A stretch of DNA of 64,000 bases from Sagittula stellata E-37 (GTDB taxonomy: Bacteria; Pseudomonadota; Alphaproteobacteria; Rhodobacterales; Rhodobacteraceae): assembly GCF_039724765.1 (NCBI RefSeq), contig NZ_CP155729.1:2303501-2367500 (forward strand), given 5' to 3'. Both the position numbers and the translations under genes were made by a program. The notes beneath the pieces are model-generated. The model searched no databases and was not told the origin of the DNA. It worked only from the letters and a program-made list of their open reading frames with translations. Positions 1 to 7,125 of the stretch are shown one piece after another. Every line of letters begins with the position of its first letter. Position 1 is the stretch's first letter.

Positions 1-248
1 GCGATGTGACCATAGACTTCACCACGGCCAACGATCCGAACCACTATGCCACCCGGATTTATCGCAACACAGTCTCCGATTTCGGGACGGCCATGCTCAT
101 TGCGACCGACTACATCGGTCCGAACCAGTCCAGCACCTACGAGGACGCGGGGCTGGCGGCTGGCACCTACTACTTCTGGGCCGTTCCTGTGAACGCCTCG
201 GGTGTCGCGGGCCCTGCGTCCGGTCCCGAGACCGAAACAATCGTCTAA
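1..248 (+). CDS. Phage tail protein, C-terminal end (partial)
   Basis: The reading frame is already open at the left edge and runs to a TAA at 246-248, so this is only the last ~82 residues of a longer protein. The visible part has the alternating hydrophobic pattern and the GTYYFWAVPVNASG type of motif seen in fibronectin type III-like domains. Such domains are common at the end of phage tail-tip or host-specificity proteins. The next gene starts 23 bp downstream and is a tail fibre, which supports a tail role. The phage assignment comes mainly from context. The exact tail protein cannot be named because the N-terminal domains are outside the window. Confidence 0.6.
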   Translation, partial: DVTIDFTTANDPNHYATRIYRNTVSDFGTAMLIATDYIGPNQSSTYEDAGLAAGTYYFWAVPVNASGVAGPASGPETETIV

Positions 249-271
249 CACTCACACGAGAGGTGTCACCC

Positions 272-3034
272 ATGGCTCTACCTGGGCGAACGATCGCGCA
301 GGGCAATCCGCCCGCGTCCGATCATCAGGTCGATCAGACAGACCTTGGCGACTGGATGGAGGAGATCGAGGAGGGCGTTGCGGGTGTCACCGCCATCAGC
401 GACCGCGTCTCGGACATCGAATCTGACTATGCGAGGGCCACCGCGCTCGAAGTCGAGCGCGGGCGGATCGCCACGCTGGAAGCGACGTCCGGCGCCGAGA
501 CTCCGCAGGGCGCCTGGGCACCCTCGGGAGGCTCTTTTCCCGGCGGCGGGACTGCGCAGACCGGTGACTACTGGGAAGCCACGGATACCGGAACAATCGA
601 CAGCGTGTCGTTTGTCGCCGGTGACCAGATCATCGCGCTGATCGACAATGCCAGCACCTCGACGTACGCCGGGGACTGGTTCAAGCGGGAGGGGGGCGCC
701 GTCACGTCCGTCGCAGGCAGGACCGGTGCGGTGGTCTTGACCAAGTCGGATGTCGGCTTGGGCAATGTCGACAATACTCCGGACGCGGACAAGCCGGTAT
801 CGACAGCTCAGCAGGCCGCGCTGGACGCAAAGGCACCGCTGGCAGACCCGGCCTTTACTGGCACGCCCACGGCACCGACTGCGCCCGCGGGTACTTCGAC
901 GACGCAAATTGCGACAACGGCCTTTGTTGGCGCGGCGGTTGCCGGCACCGTCACTTCTGACCAGATCAGCCAGGTGTTCGACGGCGGAGAGGCCATCACG
1001 GACGGCGACGCCTCTCTGGCTGACAGCAACTTCGGCGCCAACATCACGACATATTTTGTGGTGCCCGACACCGCGCGCGACATCTATGTAACGAGCGTCT
1101 CGGTCAATCTTACCGGGGCGGGGACGGGCAACCTTATCGTGGCAACCCCCGTCGGTGAAATCCGCTATGTCTCCGAACTGCTCACGGTCGCGGGTGCTGG
1201 CGAGACGGCCCTTGCGCCGGCGGCCTTCGTGCTTCCCGCAGGGGCATGTTACGGCTGGCGCCGTGCGTCCGGTGGATCGGTGCGGCGCGGAGCGCTGGGG
1301 ACGGACCCCGACAGCTTTTCCATCAGCCCAGCTACACTGCCCGACGTGGGAGACATACTTGCGCGCACCGCAAACACCTATCAGCCCGCCGTCGAGGTTT
1401 CCGGCACCGGCCTGTTCCCGGCGGTGTCGGAGCTGCAAGATCTTCGGGGCGCCGTGCAGGGGCCTGACTACACCGCCAACGTTGTGACAGATGCGATCAC
1501 GGCAGCAGACGGTGCGTACTACGATCTGGCGGAAGTATATGTGGAGCGCACGGCGCCAGCGACAGCTTCGGAAGTCGGGCAGTTGGTCGGGACGCTTGCT
1601 GACAGCGCCAACAGCTACGACATGGCCGCGCCCGCAGATGCCGCGCGCCCGCGCCTGTCGTGGATTGGACACGGACCCGCACTGCAATTCGATGGGTCCG
1701 ATGACTATCTCGACAGCGCAGCCTTGGGTGCAATGGTCGGGGACTTTTCCGCGGGCTTCACGGCTACTGTGACCGTTCAACCGACGCCCTGGCTGCTGAC
1801 CGCCGCCGCCGGGCTGCTGTCGCTGGTAGATGGCAGCAACGCGCTGAAAATCTACATTGGCACCACCTCTGGAAACTACATTGTCGGGCCTGGTGGCAAC
1901 ATTCTTGGCCCTGTCACGGATGAACCGGCCTCGATCACTGTCACGTGGTCTGGCGGCACATTCTCCGCGTGGCTGAACGGACAGCGTGTCGTGAAGGGCG
2001 GCGCGCGGAGTGTGACCGGTGCGGCGGCGGTCGCCATGATCGGCGCTTTCCGGAACGGTGGCAGTCCGGCCAATTTCTTTAACGGCAAAATCGGCGCCGT
2101 CTCTGTGATCGAGAGCGCGTTGTCCGACGCGGACGCGCTGTCCGCCAACCTTGAGGCAATGGCTGTCTGGCAGGAGAGCGCAACCGGCACGACCAATCTT
2201 GCAGAAGAGGTTAAGGAGGCGCGGCTTGGCCTGCCGTCGCTGGCCTTGCGCGGACGCTACACCGAGCAGGGACGGCTTTACGGCGCGCTGATGCTTGGCG
2301 CATCGCCTATTGTGCTTCCGCTTATTGGCCAGTCGAACATGGTCGGTCAGGGCGTTTTTGACGGCGGCGCAGGTCATCCCGCCACCTACAAGCAGTGGCT
2401 ACAGGCCGGAAGCTTGGCAGCGTGTACGGCACATCTGGACCATCTGAGCAGCGATGCCGGAGAAATGGGTCTGTCGGTACAGTTCGCAATCGACTTCGCT
2501 GCCGAATTCCCGAATGCGCAACTGATCTTTGTCCCCTGCGCTGTAAGCGGAACGGGCTACGGCTTTGGCAACTTGCAGGGTGGCGTCGAACTGGGGCGCT
2601 GGGGTATCGGAGATGACCTCTATCTGGCTGCGGTGAGACGCACCGATGAGGTGATGCGGCGATACCCGCAATGCGTGCTTGGTGGCATCCTGCACCACGA
2701 CGGTGAAGATGACGCAGAGAACTCGACCGCCAACTTCGCCGATCTGCTGGACGAAGCGATTGGCGGCTATCGCACGTCGATCGTCGGAGCGTCGGCCCAG
2801 ACGCCTTTCGTGGTCGGGGAGATTGCCCAAGACCTCGACACTGGCACATTCCCGCTGCGCGACACCATCAACGCGGCGCTCGCTGGACTGCCTGGCCGTC
2901 TGATCCACACGGCGTGTGCGTCATCCAGCGGCTTGGTGAGACAAGACTTCGCCCACTTCAATGCTGCGTCCCAGCGCACATTTGGTTCGCGGTATTTCAC
3001 CGCGTGGCAGTCGGCGCTGCGTGGCTGGCTCTAG
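272..3034 (+). CDS. Phage tail fibre / receptor-binding protein with LamG-like and SGNH esterase domains
   Basis: A 920-residue virion protein, probably the distal tail fibre. I prefer the ATG at 272 over the in-frame GTG at 263 because GAGAGGTG lies just upstream of it. The N-terminal 60 residues are charged and helical. From about residue 149 the GRTGAVVLTKSDVGLGNVDN motif and following proline/alanine/threonine-rich stretch are typical of phage tail-fibre shafts. Residues ~470-620 look like a concanavalin A/LamG-type beta sandwich. From ~residue 678 an IGQSN motif (nucleophile-type GxSN) and a late D-F-A-H motif fit the sialate O-acetylesterase/SGNH hydrolase family. That suggests deacetylation of a surface polysaccharide during host binding. 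The domain calls are by eye; the phage role is supported by the lysis genes that follow. Confidence 0.8.
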   Translation: MALPGRTIAQGNPPASDHQVDQTDLGDWMEEIEEGVAGVTAISDRVSDIESDYARATALEVERGRIATLEATSGAETPQGAWAPSGGSFPGGGTAQTGDYWEATDTGTIDSVSFVAGDQIIALIDNASTSTYAGDWFKREGGAVTSVAGRTGAVVLTKSDVGLGNVDNTPDADKPVSTAQQAALDAKAPLADPAFTGTPTAPTAPAGTSTTQIATTAFVGAAVAGTVTSDQISQVFDGGEAITDGDASLADSNFGANITTYFVVPDTARDIYVTSVSVNLTGAGTGNLIVATPVGEIRYVSELLTVAGAGETALAPAAFVLPAGACYGWRRASGGSVRRGALGTDPDSFSISPATLPDVGDILARTANTYQPAVEVSGTGLFPAVSELQDLRGAVQGPDYTANVVTDAITAADGAYYDLAEVYVERTAPATASEVGQLVGTLADSANSYDMAAPADAARPRLSWIGHGPALQFDGSDDYLDSAALGAMVGDFSAGFTATVTVQPTPWLLTAAAGLLSLVDGSNALKIYIGTTSGNYIVGPGGNILGPVTDEPASITVTWSGGTFSAWLNGQRVVKGGARSVTGAAAVAMIGAFRNGGSPANFFNGKIGAVSVIESALSDADALSANLEAMAVWQESATGTTNLAEEVKEARLGLPSLALRGRYTEQGRLYGALMLGASPIVLPLIGQSNMVGQGVFDGGAGHPATYKQWLQAGSLAACTAHLDHLSSDAGEMGLSVQFAIDFAAEFPNAQLIFVPCAVSGTGYGFGNLQGGVELGRWGIGDDLYLAAVRRTDEVMRRYPQCVLGGILHHDGEDDAENSTANFADLLDEAIGGYRTSIVGASAQTPFVVGEIAQDLDTGTFPLRDTINAALAGLPGRLIHTACASSSGLVRQDFAHFNAASQRTFGSRYFTAWQSALRGWL

Positions 3035-3089
3035 CACCGGGTGTCAGGGACCGAAAATACGGGGGTCGAATGACCACCGACGACTTGCC

Positions 3090-3111
3090 GCGCGCTCTGC
3101 GCGCTTTTTTT
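3090..3111 (+). terminator. Intrinsic terminator after tail fibre gene
   Basis: A perfect 6-bp GCGCGC / GCGCGC stem closes a TCT loop and is followed by seven T residues. It lies 56 bp after the tail-fibre stop and just before the lysis cassette, so it probably separates late structural from lysis transcripts. It may also be read through. Confidence 0.8.
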
Positions 3112-3130
3112 GTGCACCGGAGGTTTGACC

Positions 3131-3487
3131 ATGCCACCTGATAACGAGTGGGTTTATGGCGCAGCCGTCCGTGTGATCGGCGCACTCGTCGGCGTCTTGG
3201 CGTCGCTGATCATGGTCGCACCGGAGGGCACGCGGGCTGCCCTGTATCGCGCCCTCGTCGGCGTGACGATGGGGGTGATCTTCTCGCCTCTGGCGGACAG
3301 CCTGCCATTCATGGGCTGGATGGCAGGCGAAGACCTCGATGCTGTCTTGGCGCGCAGCGCGCTTACCGGCTTCGTGATCTGGTGGGTGCTAGAAGTGATC
3401 GCGCGGCTGCTATCGTCCAACGACTGGCTGGTGGCTCTGCTGCGCGAAATGGCCCGGATGCGCAGCAATCAGGAGCCACGCAAATGA
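3131..3487 (+). CDS. Small membrane protein of lysis cassette (holin candidate)
   Basis: A 118-residue protein. I chose the ATG at 3131 because GGAGG sits 7 nt upstream; a longer frame starts at 3110 but would begin inside the terminator region. Three hydrophobic segments are visible at about residues 13-33, 43-60 and 80-97, and the C-terminus is basic and charged (LLREMARMRSNQEPRK). Size, topology and position directly before an endolysin fit a holin or a holin-associated protein. I do not recognise a named family, so the function is inferred from context. Its stop overlaps the next start by 4 bp (ATGA), so the two are probably translationally coupled. Confidence 0.6.
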   Translation: MPPDNEWVYGAAVRVIGALVGVLASLIMVAPEGTRAALYRALVGVTMGVIFSPLADSLPFMGWMAGEDLDAVLARSALTGFVIWWVLEVIARLLSSNDWLVALLREMARMRSNQEPRK

Positions 3488-3762
3488 TCGCCGTCAGCTA
3501 TGTCTTGGTGCCGGTCAACGTGGTCTCCGCCATGCTTTTGGCGGTTCTCGTGATGCGGCTGTGCCGCCCGCTGCGGATCACGTTCATGATGCGCCTGTTC
3601 GCCGCGCTGATGTCCGTGTCGCTGCTGCTGCAGGCGGCCGAGCACGTCCAGTTCATCCGCGATTACCGCCCACCCCGCGCGCTGAGCTGGATCGCCGTCT
3701 CCCTCGGGATGCACGGCCTGATCTGGTCGGCCGCCTGGCGGGTATTCGTTCGCCGACCCTAG
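3484..3762 (+). CDS. Small membrane protein of lysis cassette, second holin-like candidate
   Basis: A 92-residue protein starting in an ATGA overlap with the preceding gene. It has hydrophobic stretches at about residues 4-25, 36-52 and 67-88 and ends in a short basic tail (RVFVRRP). It sits 16 bp upstream of the endolysin gene. With the preceding gene it may form a holin/antiholin or two-component pore pair, but the sequence alone does not show which does what. I do not recognise a family. Confidence 0.55.
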   Translation: MIAVSYVLVPVNVVSAMLLAVLVMRLCRPLRITFMMRLFAALMSVSLLLQAAEHVQFIRDYRPPRALSWIAVSLGMHGLIWSAAWRVFVRRP

Positions 3763-3778
3763 CAAGAAGGACTGTCCC

Positions 3779-4786
3779 ATGACCGGACTGAATCGCATCA
3801 TCCTCCACTGGACGGCCGGCGGCGGCCGGGCCAGCGCCGTCGACCGCCAGCACTATCACCGGCTGGTGGAACACGACGGCCGGATCGTTCCCGGCACCGA
3901 GGCGCTGGCCGACAACATCGTGACCAGCGACGGCGATTATGCCGCGCATACCCGCAACCTCAATACAGGCTCGATCGGCGTCGCCCTGTGCGGGATGCGG
4001 GACGCGATCGAGGTCCCGTTCAGCGCGGGTCCGTCGCCGCTGACGGAAGTGCAGGTGGATGCGGCCTGCGCCCTGGTCGCAGAACTCTGCCGGGCGCACG
4101 GCATCCCGGTCACCCGCGAGACGGTGCTGACCCACGCCGAGGTGCAGCCGACGCTGGGCGTGCGCCAGCTGGGCAAGTGGGACATCACCCGGTTGCCCTA
4201 CAAGCCCGACGTGGTGGGCGCCTATCCCGTGGGCGACTACCTGCGCGCGAAGATCAAGGCGCTCCTGGGCGAGGCAGCCCCTGCCAGCAACCGGCCTGTG
4301 CTGCGCTTCGGCGACCGGGGCGCGGACGTGCGCGTGTTGCAGGAGGACCTGGCCGGGCTGCGCTACTTCGCCGGCCGGCGTGACGGCAGGTTCGACACGC
4401 TGACGCGCGCGGCGCTGCTGGCGTTCCAGGCGGACAACGGCCTTGCCACCGATGCTGTGGCAGGCGCTTTGACCTGGGCGGCGCTGGCCCGGGCCCAGCC
4501 CCGTCCGCTGCGCGACATCGCGCCCGCGGATCTCCGGGCGGAAGGTTCCAGCACGATGAAGGGCGGCGATGCGGCCGAGGTTGCGCTGACCGGGGGCGGG
4601 CTGCTGGCTGCGGTGCCGGTCCTGCGGGATCTCCTCGCGGAAACCCAAGGCCTGCTGCCGACCCTGCAGGAGAACTGGCCGGTCCTGCTGGCGCTCGGCG
4701 CGCTCGGGCTGGGCTACATCCTGATCCGGCAGATGAAGGCCGCCCGCCTCGAAGACGCGCGCACCGGCGCGCACCTGGGCCGGTGA
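3779..4786 (+). CDS. N-acetylmuramoyl-L-alanine amidase endolysin with PG-binding domain and C-terminal membrane anchor
   Basis: A 335-residue lytic enzyme that would cleave the bond between MurNAc and L-alanine in peptidoglycan. Residues 1-~160 match the Amidase_2/AmpD fold: H10 in IILHWTAGG, H119 in LTHAEVQ and the K133-W-D135 pair fit the zinc ligands and catalytic lysine of that family. Residues ~172-242 are a peptidoglycan_binding_1 domain (LRFGDRGADVRVLQ onward). The last ~60 residues contain a hydrophobic helix around WPVLLALGALGLGYILI and a basic tail, which is unusual for a phage endolysin and suggests a tail-anchored enzyme. There is no N-terminal signal. The start ATG at 3779 follows an AAGAAGGAC ribosome-binding region. 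Confidence 0.88.
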   Translation: MTGLNRIILHWTAGGGRASAVDRQHYHRLVEHDGRIVPGTEALADNIVTSDGDYAAHTRNLNTGSIGVALCGMRDAIEVPFSAGPSPLTEVQVDAACALVAELCRAHGIPVTRETVLTHAEVQPTLGVRQLGKWDITRLPYKPDVVGAYPVGDYLRAKIKALLGEAAPASNRPVLRFGDRGADVRVLQEDLAGLRYFAGRRDGRFDTLTRAALLAFQADNGLATDAVAGALTWAALARAQPRPLRDIAPADLRAEGSSTMKGGDAAEVALTGGGLLAAVPVLRDLLAETQGLLPTLQENWPVLLALGALGLGYILIRQMKAARLEDARTGAHLGR

Positions 4787-5013
4787 TGCGCGGGCTTGCC
4801 GGCACCGCCCTGGGCCAAGCCTTCACCCACACCCTGGGCCTGCTGATCGCGGGCCTGCTGCTCTTCCACCTGGGCGCCCGTCGCGGCCGCCGGACCGCAA
4901 AGGACAAGGCCGATGCAAGGGATCTCCGCCGCAGCTCTGACCTGCGCACTCGTGTTGACCGTGAGCGGATGCGCCGCCTGGCTCGACCGCCCGACATCCG
5001 GTACCGAGACTGA
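4786..5013 (+). CDS. Putative inner-membrane spanin-like protein (Rz-like)
   Basis: A 75-residue protein starting at an ATG that overlaps the endolysin stop (TGATG). It has one N-terminal hydrophobic helix (about residues 10-26, FTHTLGLLIAGLLLF) followed by a highly charged arginine/lysine/aspartate-rich tail likely to be helical. This is the layout of an i-spanin, which links the inner membrane to a small outer-membrane lipoprotein to finish host lysis. The next gene overlaps it in another frame and encodes just such a lipoprotein. It is shorter than lambda Rz, so the call depends on the pairing. Confidence 0.6.
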   Translation: MRGLAGTALGQAFTHTLGLLIAGLLLFHLGARRGRRTAKDKADARDLRRSSDLRTRVDRERMRRLARPPDIRYRD

Positions 5014-5146
5014 GAAGACGCTCTGCCAAATCTGGGGGCAGGGGCTGTTCCTGCCGTCCAGGACCGACACTGCCGACACGGCCCAGAGGCTGATCGCGCA
5101 GATCGGAGACTACAGGGCCGCGTGTCCGGGGTGGCCGGCGCCGTAG
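4913..5146 (+). CDS. Small lipoprotein, putative outer-membrane spanin (Rz1-like)
   Basis: A 77-residue protein whose first 101 bp overlap the preceding gene in another frame. AAGGACAAGG upstream of the ATG can serve as ribosome-binding site. Residues 1-19 are a lipoprotein signal with lipobox V-S-G-C and acylated Cys20. The mature part is short, with two more cysteines and several prolines. An embedded or overlapping lipoprotein gene next to an i-spanin-like gene is the classic Rz/Rz1 arrangement, in which the pair fuses inner and outer membrane at the end of phage infection. This is the last gene I assign to the phage cluster. Confidence 0.65.
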   Translation: MQGISAAALTCALVLTVSGCAAWLDRPTSGTETEKTLCQIWGQGLFLPSRTDTADTAQRLIAQIGDYRAACPGWPAP

Positions 5147-5352
5147 GGCAACGCCAAACAGCGCGACCAGATCGCAGGTCGCATGGTGCCAAGGCGAGAT
5201 TTGTCTTTACGTCGCACAGCGATGCGGCAGCGCCGGAAGCTGGCGCAAAATCGTTACTCGTTGCTTCTAGACCGTCGTTGCAGCCCTTGGTGCGTCACTC
5301 AACTTAAAGCAGTTTGGTTCCGTCTCAGTGCCGCAGTTTAAGAGGTGAAAAG

Positions 5353-5652
5353 GTGAAAGTCCTGAGGTTGTTCTCGTGCCGCGTATGCAATCACTCATTG
5401 CGATTCGGATCCATGCGCTGTGGCCGCTGCTACGCGCCCACCCCCTTCTACAATCACTCTTGGTTCAATTACGTGCTCGTCGCCATGTGCATTGTGCTTC
5501 TTGCGTTAGCCGCGATCGGGTTCGTGGCGACAATGCTTGAGCCTTCGGACGTTGCCGCAGCCTATCCAATCAGCAAGAAGACAGGCAAAATCATGAGCGC
5601 CCAACCCAGTATGAACATGATCGCATCGACTGCGCGGCCTTTAAGCGGGTAG
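5353..5652 (+). CDS. Small zinc-ribbon and single-TM protein, unknown function
   Basis: A 99-residue protein if translated from the GTG at 5353, which has AGAGGT upstream; a TTG at 5314 is an alternative. Near the N-terminus there is a four-cysteine zinc-ribbon pattern (C-R-V-C ... C-G-R-C, ten residues apart) followed by one strong transmembrane helix at about residues 40-60. The C-terminal ~30 residues are polar and are antisense to the minus-strand ORF at 5562-5681. I do not recognise a family. The zinc-ribbon plus TM combination argues for a real gene, but the tail-to-tail overlap means one of the two may be spurious. Confidence 0.45.
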   Translation: MKVLRLFSCRVCNHSLRFGSMRCGRCYAPTPFYNHSWFNYVLVAMCIVLLALAAIGFVATMLEPSDVAAAYPISKKTGKIMSAQPSMNMIASTARPLSG

Positions 5653-5681
5653 GGGCGGCGGTTCAGGTTGGCGGGGGTCAT
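5562..5681 (-). CDS. Tiny membrane protein (39 aa), unknown, with upstream CtrA-type box
   Basis: A 39-residue ORF with the N-terminal motif NLNRRPYPLKGR followed by one hydrophobic helix rich in Ile, Leu and Met that contains L-G-W and L-P motifs. It is supported by two independent observations. A related sequence (NLNRRASPL, then a hydrophobic helix with A-G-W and A-P in the same order) lies at 5966-6089, and a perfect TTAAC-N5-GTTAAC dyad lies 23 bp upstream of its start. I do not recognise the family. The 3' end overlaps the plus-strand zinc-ribbon ORF by 91 bp. Confidence 0.45.
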   Translation of the reverse strand: MTPANLNRRPYPLKGRAVDAIMFILGWALMILPVFLLIG

Positions 5682-5704
5682 GGCAGCGACGTAACAATGA
5701 GTGT

Positions 5705-5720
5705 TTAACAAATAGTTAAC
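5705..5720 (-). promoter_or_regulatory. CtrA-type binding box (TTAAC-N5-GTTAAC)
   Basis: The 16-bp dyad TTAACAAATAGTTAAC matches the full CtrA consensus TTAA-N7-TTAA and the GTTAAC form used in Rhodobacterales. It lies 23 bp upstream of the tiny membrane protein gene on the minus strand. It is nearly identical (14 of 16) to the box at 63397-63412. Confidence 0.55.
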
Positions 5721-5796
5721 AGCGGGGGACTGCACCGCGCCTGCGATCACTGAGGGTGTCCCCAGTAGAACCCGCCATCAGGCATCAGATACGACA

Positions 5797-5830
5797 AAGC
5801 CCCGCCCGGTGTGACAGCCGGGCGGGGCTT
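5797..5830. terminator. Strong hairpin, probable terminator
   Basis: AAGCCCCGCCCGG pairs perfectly with CCGGGCGGGGCTT across an 8-nt loop, giving a 13-bp stem. The trailing bases (GTTGCGTTTG) are only moderately T-rich on the plus strand, so it could serve either direction. Confidence 0.6.
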
Positions 5831-5851
5831 GTTGCGTTTGGGGACGGGGTT

Positions 5852-5880
5852 AGGCCTCCGACCCATGGGATCGGAGGCCT
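5852..5880. repeat. Perfect 10-bp inverted repeat
   Basis: AGGCCTCCGA and TCGGAGGCCT flank a 9-nt spacer containing CCATGG. It directly follows the preceding hairpin and lacks a T-run, so it may be a second stem-loop of the same transcript end or a protein-binding palindrome. Confidence 0.5.
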
Positions 5881-5965
5881 CGCGTAAAGCTTCAATGGGT
5901 TGATAACTTTAGGGGATGCCCTTTTGCATCAGACTGGCATCAAGAAGACAGTAGCCGTTTGGAGG

Positions 5966-5980
5966 TTAAGGCCGAGTTAA
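5966..5980. promoter_or_regulatory. TTAA-N7-TTAA motif of uncertain relevance
   Basis: TTAAGGCCGAGTTAA matches the bare CtrA spacing. It overlaps the 3' end of the degenerate ORF and is not upstream of any gene I can support, so it may be chance or a relic. Confidence 0.25.
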
Positions 5981-6089
5981 TACGCGTCGCCAGGACACGA
6001 GAAGAAGCGGCGCTGCGACGATCACCCAGCCAGCGATACACATGATCAGCAAGAGGGGAGGCACGGCGGTTTAGGTTGGTGGGCCGCAT
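5966..6089 (-). pseudogene. Frameshifted paralogue of the tiny NLNRR membrane protein
   Basis: From the ATG at 6087-6089 the frame reads MRPTNLNRRASPL, closely matching the N-terminus of the 39-residue protein at 5562-5681. The hydrophobic helix that should follow (IMCIAGWVIVAAPLLLV) is present but in another frame. Compared with the intact copy, 17 bp are missing between the RR motif and the helix, which shifts the frame. The shifted frame ends at TAA 5966-5968. It could instead be two unrelated ORFs, but the matching order of motifs makes a degraded copy more likely. Confidence 0.45.
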
Positions 6090-6196
6090 GCCCTGGATCA
6101 GAATGCCGCGGCGCAGCCCGTCAAAGCTGCCGTTCGCCGCGCGTGCGAACCCTGGCGGGATCGTAAGGTCGGCTGAGCGGACAAAGCAGACAGTGA

Positions 6197-6823
6197 TCAG
6201 CGCGGCTGAAATGCAAGTCGGATACCCAGAGCGCAGTACAGGGTGCCGACTACTTTTCCTTGCCAACGCTGTACCCCGGGGTTGCTGCGCAAGGTTGCTC
6301 CGATAGCGCCTGCGCCGACCGCCACCGAAAGCGTGGCGGCGGTCCCTACCACTACGAACAGCAGGCCAAGCACCAAGAGCTGCAGGGCGACATTTCCTTG
6401 TTCGGGAACAACGAACTGCGGCAGGAACGCCAAGAAGAACATGGCCGATTTCGGGTTCAGCACTTCAGCGAGACATGCCTGACGAAATGCTTGGCGCGGA
6501 GTGATCAGTGGCAAATCAGGCTGGCCCTGGAGAGACGTCCGATCAAAAATGCTACGGAGGCCGATGTAGATCAAATATCCAGCGCCCAGCAATTTCACTG
6601 CCAGAAAAGCATTGGCTGACGCCATGACGATGGTTGACACCCCTATGACGGCCAGAACGGTGTGTATTACATCTCCCAGGCCAATACCGAGGCTCGTCGC
6701 TACTCCTGCCCGTGTCCCCGAGGTTGAGGCACGTGCCAAAGTCAGCAGGATCGACGGCCCCGGGAAGAAGACGAAGCCGACCAGAACTGCAAGGTAAGTC
6801 AAAAGCACAGTAATTTCGGGCAT
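6197..6823 (-). CDS. LysE/RhtB-family amino acid exporter
   Basis: A 208-residue inner-membrane protein of the LysE/RhtB superfamily, which exports amino acids or derivatives such as homoserine or threonine. The family hallmarks are present: an N-terminal helix ending in FFPGPS, then GVATSLGIGLGD, and the NPKSAMFFLAFLPQFV segment before the last helices. Five or six hydrophobic segments span the length, which is normal for the family. The start is probably the ATG at 6823; the ATG at 6829 directly abuts the AAGGAG ribosome-binding site, leaving no spacing. The substrate cannot be read from the sequence. No regulator gene lies beside it. Confidence 0.9.
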   Translation of the reverse strand: MPEITVLLTYLAVLVGFVFFPGPSILLTLARASTSGTRAGVATSLGIGLGDVIHTVLAVIGVSTIVMASANAFLAVKLLGAGYLIYIGLRSIFDRTSLQGQPDLPLITPRQAFRQACLAEVLNPKSAMFFLAFLPQFVVPEQGNVALQLLVLGLLFVVVGTAATLSVAVGAGAIGATLRSNPGVQRWQGKVVGTLYCALGIRLAFQPR

Positions 6824-7125
6824 CGCCATCTCCTTTTTCAGGCTTTGCTGATGCTAAGGACTTGGGCTACCGTCCGTAAAGGGCTCGAACCCGACTTGCG
6901 GCGGCGCCGCGAGCCGAGCACCTGGCGCGCCGCAGCCATCGTCGCTCACGGCCCAAAGCCGACTTTGAAGCCAGGTGCAGCGTATGACCGGTCCCAGCCC
7001 ATCTTTACATTTTCTGCAAAGCAAAATTTGCCGCCCGTCACTTTCCGCAGTGGAGTGGGCTTTCCGAATTCCGGGTTGCATTGCGTGAAACGCAGCGGGT
7101 CTTGTATGCCCCCCAAATACATCGT
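6824..7125. other. Gene-free stretch between LysE exporter and RTX gene
   Basis: About 300 bp containing the LysE ribosome-binding region at its left end and one copy of a 50-bp interspersed repeat (6950-6999). ORFs here show no protein-like features. The downstream side of the RTX gene has no clear terminator hairpin. Confidence 0.6.
6950..6999 (+). repeat. 50-bp dispersed direct repeat, copy 1
   Basis: The segment beginning GGCCCAAAGCCGACTTTGAA matches 19081-19130 at about 46 of 50 positions in the same orientation. The two copies flank the giant RTX locus. It resembles short intergenic repeats common in roseobacters rather than an insertion-sequence end. Confidence 0.65.

Noticed and set aside
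278..2377. 699-residue minus-strand ORF over the tail-fibre gene
   Set aside because: Low-complexity, Arg-rich shadow of the tail-fibre reading frame in GC-rich DNA.
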